Assembly: GCF_035946055.1 (NCBI RefSeq)
Contig: NZ_CP108364.1
Span: 1,674,001-1,738,000 of the forward strand
Direction: 5' to 3'
Source: Streptomyces sp. NBC_01341
Lineage (GTDB): Bacteria > Actinomycetota > Actinomycetes > Streptomycetales > Streptomycetaceae
DNA length: 64,000 nt
Notes under the pieces: model-generated
The model's input: only the letters and a program-made list of their open reading frames with translations
The model's database searches: none
What the model was told of the DNA's origin: nothing
Translations under genes and position numbers: made by a program
Shown: piece by piece, positions 61,619-64,000 of the stretch
How positions within the stretch are numbered: the first letter of the stretch is position 1
How the letters are laid out: the number at the start of each line of letters is the position of its first letter

Positions 61619-63172
61619 CTATCCGGCGTAGGTCGCGAACTCCGCGATCCTCGGCGTTCCCGTGGAGCCGGTGATCTCGAACGTGATCTTCTTCAGCGCG
61701 GTCTTCGGGAAAGTGATGACGCCCGCTCCGGTGCCGGAGGTCAGGACGGCGCCCGTGTCACCGTTGACGAGCCTCCAGGAACCGATGGCCGAGCCCGAGG
61801 CCTGGCGGATGTCGGCCCTGGACACCGAGGTGGCGGTGCCCCACTTGATCGAGACCGAACCGGTCGGACCGGACGGTGACCAGTAGGTGTTCAGGTCGCC
61901 GTCCCGCACGTTGCCGTAGCTGGTGCCGTCGGCCTTGCTGGAGCCGTCGGAGCCGGCGCCGATGCTGAGGTTGGTCCCGCTGGGCTGGGTGGGGTCGGGC
62001 GTCGGAGTGGTGGGCTCCGGAGTGGTCGGGTCGGGCGTCGGGGTGGTCGGACTCGGCGTCTGTGCGGAGCAGTTGCCGTTCGACACCTTGAGGCCCTTGT
62101 TGGCGCCGGCCGTCTGGGTGACGATGTCCGGCACGCAGCTCGCGCCGTCGAGGCTGTAGGCGTAGGGGATGCTGACGGTGGTGTTCGACTTCGGGTCCGG
62201 TCCTGCGGGGTTGTTCTCCGAACCCTTGGCGGACCAGGTCACGTTGTCGAACGTGTTGCCGCTGACCTGCCAGTATCCGGCAGCGTCGGTGTAGAAGGTG
62301 CCCAGGACGTCCTTGGAGTCCTTGAAGTAGTTGTTGTCCACCTTGGCGCGGGCACCGGCCCGGGAGTTGATGCCGGACTCGTTGAGCTTCACGTAGTAGT
62401 TGTTGTAGATGTGGGCGATACCGCCGCGCAGCAGCGGGGTCCGCGAGTCGATGTTCTCGTACAGGTTGTGGTGGTAGGAGATGAAGCCGTTGGAGAGCTC
62501 GGTCTCGCTGGATCCGACGAGACCGCCGCGGCCGGAGTTGCGCAGCGTGCTGTAGGAGAGGGTGACGTACTGGGTGTTGTCCTTCATGTCGAAGAGGCCG
62601 TCGTAGCCCTCCGACTCGCCGCCGGACGCCTCCAGTGTGGTGTGGTCGACCCAGACGTTACGGACGTCGCTCTCCATTCCGATGGCGTCACCGCCGTTGG
62701 AGGTCGGCGAACCCGATTTCTTGACGTTCCTCACGGTCACGTTCTGGATGATGATGTTGCTGGACTGGCGTATGTGGATGCCCAGTTGGTCGAACACGGC
62801 GCCGTTTCCGACACCGACGAGCGTGACGTTGCTGATCTGCTTGAGTTCGATCACACCGGCGGCGGTGTTGCAACTGTCGCCCGACACCTTGGCGGTGTTG
62901 GCGTGGTTGATCGTGCCCTCGACCTCGATGGTGATCGGGGTGCTGCTGCTCGCCCTGCCGCACAGGGCCTGGTGGATGGCGGTACCCGTGGTGGCGCGCA
63001 CCGTCTGTCCGCCCGCACCGCCGGTCGTCCCGCCGTTCCGGGTCGCGTATCCGGTGGCGTTTCCGGTCACCGCGGCTGATGCCGAAGGCATCGCCACCAT
63101 CACACCGGTCGCTGTCGCCAGGGCAGTCGTGGCCAGCGCCGCACAGAGTCGCAGCGCGACTGGTCGTCTCAT
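61619..63172 (-). CDS. Secreted pectate lyase (PL1) with C-terminal CBM-like domain
   Basis: This 517-residue exported enzyme has a signal peptide (LRLCAALATTALATATGVMVAMPSASA) and a PL1 parallel beta-helix: IELKQISNVTLVGVGNGAVFDQLGIHIRQSSNIIIQNVTV, DAIGMESDVRNVWVDHTTL, GLFDMKDNTQYVTLSYSTL and HHNLYENIDSRTPLLRGG (calcium and catalytic Arg region). A Pro-Thr linker (about 370-400, repeated TPTPDPT) leads to a discoidin/CBM-type domain ending GTPRIAEFATYAG. It degrades pectin outside the cell. A LacI-type operator lies at its predicted promoter about 330 bp upstream. Confidence 0.93.
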   Translation of the reverse strand: MRRPVALRLCAALATTALATATGVMVAMPSASAAVTGNATGYATRNGGTTGGAGGQTVRATTGTAIHQALCGRASSSTPITIEVEGTINHANTAKVSGDSCNTAAGVIELKQISNVTLVGVGNGAVFDQLGIHIRQSSNIIIQNVTVRNVKKSGSPTSNGGDAIGMESDVRNVWVDHTTLEASGGESEGYDGLFDMKDNTQYVTLSYSTLRNSGRGGLVGSSETELSNGFISYHHNLYENIDSRTPLLRGGIAHIYNNYYVKLNESGINSRAGARAKVDNNYFKDSKDVLGTFYTDAAGYWQVSGNTFDNVTWSAKGSENNPAGPDPKSNTTVSIPYAYSLDGASCVPDIVTQTAGANKGLKVSNGNCSAQTPSPTTPTPDPTTPEPTTPTPDPTQPSGTNLSIGAGSDGSSKADGTSYGNVRDGDLNTYWSPSGPTGSVSIKWGTATSVSRADIRQASGSAIGSWRLVNGDTGAVLTSGTGAGVITFPKTALKKITFEITGSTGTPRIAEFATYAG

Positions 63173-63497
63173 GTCGGTGTCCCATTCGTTTTCGTATGCC
63201 GGGTGGTGCTGCTGGATACCGCGGCGCTGCCCCCGTCGGCGCGTCCGCCGGACAGGCGCCGGCCGGACCTCGTCGACCTGGTTGTGCGCAGGGCCCACCC
63301 GATGCGGTCCGGGCGGCGGTCTGCCGCCGACCGGGCGCACGGGTGATCGCCGGGTCGGCCTCGGACGCCGTGCACCATGCGCGACGAGGCGAGTCGGCGA
63401 TCTGGGCACATGCCTGCACCGGGCCGGTGGCGGCGCGTGCGCGACCGTCACGATGGCCGTCGCGACGGGCGCTTCCACCGGGCGGGAACCCCAGGGG
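63173..63497. other. Long untranslated region of pectate lyase (no gene seen)
   Basis: This stretch between the operator and the pectate lyase start has no convincing gene; open frames on either strand look like GC-rich shadows. It would be the 5' leader of the pectate lyase mRNA. No riboswitch class is recognised. Confidence 0.5.
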
Positions 63498-63509
63498 GAA
63501 AGCGCTTTC
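63498..63509. promoter_or_regulatory. LacI-type operator GAAAGCGCTTTC
   Basis: GAAAGCGCTTTC is a perfect 12-bp palindrome of the LacI-family operator type. It lies 10 bp downstream of the predicted -10 box of the pectate lyase promoter, a position suited to repression. Confidence 0.65.
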
Positions 63510-63519
63510 TGTCCGCGAC

Positions 63520-63547
63520 AATAGAGTGACCGACACCAGGCTGACAA
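63520..63547 (-). promoter_or_regulatory. Predicted pectate lyase promoter
   Basis: On the minus strand TTGTCA (63542-63547) and TCTATT (63520-63525) have a 16-bp spacer. The transcript would start near 63513 and carry a leader of about 340 nt before the pectate lyase ATG. Confidence 0.5.
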
Positions 63548-63649
63548 GGTTCATGACATCCGGAACGGGAGAGCGGGCACCTACCGGCCCACCGGCTGCG
63601 CTTGCCTTCGATACGCGCCCCCGCCCCCGCCGCGCGACAGCCCGGGACG

Positions 63650-64000
63650 TCAGTAGGGCAGGCCCTCCGACGCCGCGCGTACGGCGTCGAGCAGACATCG
63701 GGCGATCGCACGGTCCGGGGCCACGGGGTCGTCCGCGTATCGCCGGGCGAAGTCCTCGGCAGCCGCGCGCAGTGCGCCGTTGAGGGTCGCCGCGTGCACC
63801 CTCACCCTCAGGTCGTCGGGGCTGCCGCCCGAACGCCGGGCGAGGAGTTCCGCGAGGACGGGGAGGGCGTCGTCGTGGGCCTGGAGCCAGACAGCGCGCA
63901 GAGCCGGGTCGGCGGAGGTCATGCGGATCAGGTCGAGGACGGCGGGATCGGCCGGGGGCGGCCCGCCGCGTCCACAGGCATCCGCGAAGAAGTCCAGAAG
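63650..64000 (-). CDS. TetR-family regulator, C-terminal part (cut by window end)
   Basis: The frame is open to base 64000, beyond an internal ATG at 63922. It encodes LLDFFADACGRGGPPPADPAVLDLIRM, ALRAVWLQAHDDALPVLAELLARRSG and RVRVHAATLNGALRAAAEDFARRYADDP ... RCLLDAVRAASEGL, the pattern of a TetR C-terminal domain. The HTH lies outside the window. It is upstream of the pectate lyase gene on the same strand. Confidence 0.72.
   Translation of the reverse strand, partial: LLDFFADACGRGGPPPADPAVLDLIRMTSADPALRAVWLQAHDDALPVLAELLARRSGGSPDDLRVRVHAATLNGALRAAAEDFARRYADDPVAPDRAIARCLLDAVRAASEGLPY

Noticed and set aside
61980..62060. DNA repeats inside the pectate lyase gene
   Set aside because: They encode the Pro-Thr linker (TPTPDPT) between catalytic and binding domains, a common protein feature rather than a mobile or regulatory element.

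Overview
The window is high-GC chromosomal DNA with strong G/C preference at third codon positions and many 4-nt ATGA/GTGA gene overlaps. The gene content (a conservon, a SepF paralogue, an F420-type LLM oxidoreductase, a GHKL anti-sigma-like ATPase, a cell-wall hydrolase behind a ydaO riboswitch) points to Streptomyces. I saw no tRNA, rRNA, CRISPR array, intact insertion sequence or prophage.

Layout. 1-15.6 kb is an exopolysaccharide locus. It has an initiating sugar transferase (cut by the window edge), GDP-L-fucose synthesis (fcl, gmd), three glycosyltransferases, Wzy-, Wzx- and Wzz-like proteins, and a cytidylyltransferase with a CDP-alcohol transferase. Three probable surface or secreted genes (DNRLRE, propeller-FN3-LamG, lipoprotein) sit in the gmd operon, joined by stop/start overlaps. 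15.7-22.35 kb is a complete Mrp/Mnh-type Na+/H+ antiporter operon (A with fused B, then C-G) on the minus strand. 22.4-23.8 kb holds a CDGSH/4Fe-4S protein and a frameshifted hypothetical gene.

23.9-32.0 kb encodes an aromatic acyl-CoA pathway of the 2-aminobenzoate/salicylate type: RidA-like protein, acyl-CoA dehydrogenase, aryl-CoA ligase, PaaX regulator, GNAT, fused flavin hydroxylase/old-yellow-enzyme reductase, enoyl-CoA hydratase. The same TGAC-N4-GTCA element lies in both divergent promoter regions. 32.1-36.8 kb has a GHKL ATPase, an amino-acid permease, ornithine carbamoyltransferase and arginine deiminase. 37.4-41.6 kb is the Pnkp/Hen1 RNA repair pair; pnkp appears frameshifted near its 3' end. 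41.7-47.1 kb holds a DUF4328 remnant, homocysteine methyltransferase, LLM oxidoreductase, a MazG-like/ATPase pair and SepF. 47.2-51.3 kb is a conservon (cvnA-D plus a P450 with a degenerate EXXR motif).

51.3-57.6 kb holds an MBL hydrolase, a SIS-domain protein, a LysM/SLT secreted protein behind a c-di-AMP riboswitch, a TetR regulator and a flavodoxin-like protein. 57.7-60.1 kb is a decay zone: a P-type ATPase fragment, an intact glucarate dehydratase, the tail of a GntP-type permease and a truncated IclR regulator. The window ends with a cysteine-desulfurase-like enzyme, a secreted pectate lyase with a LacI-type operator at its predicted promoter, and a partial TetR-like gene.

Starts were chosen by RBS, overlap and family N-terminus. 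All functional calls rest on motif recognition by eye; no database search was run.
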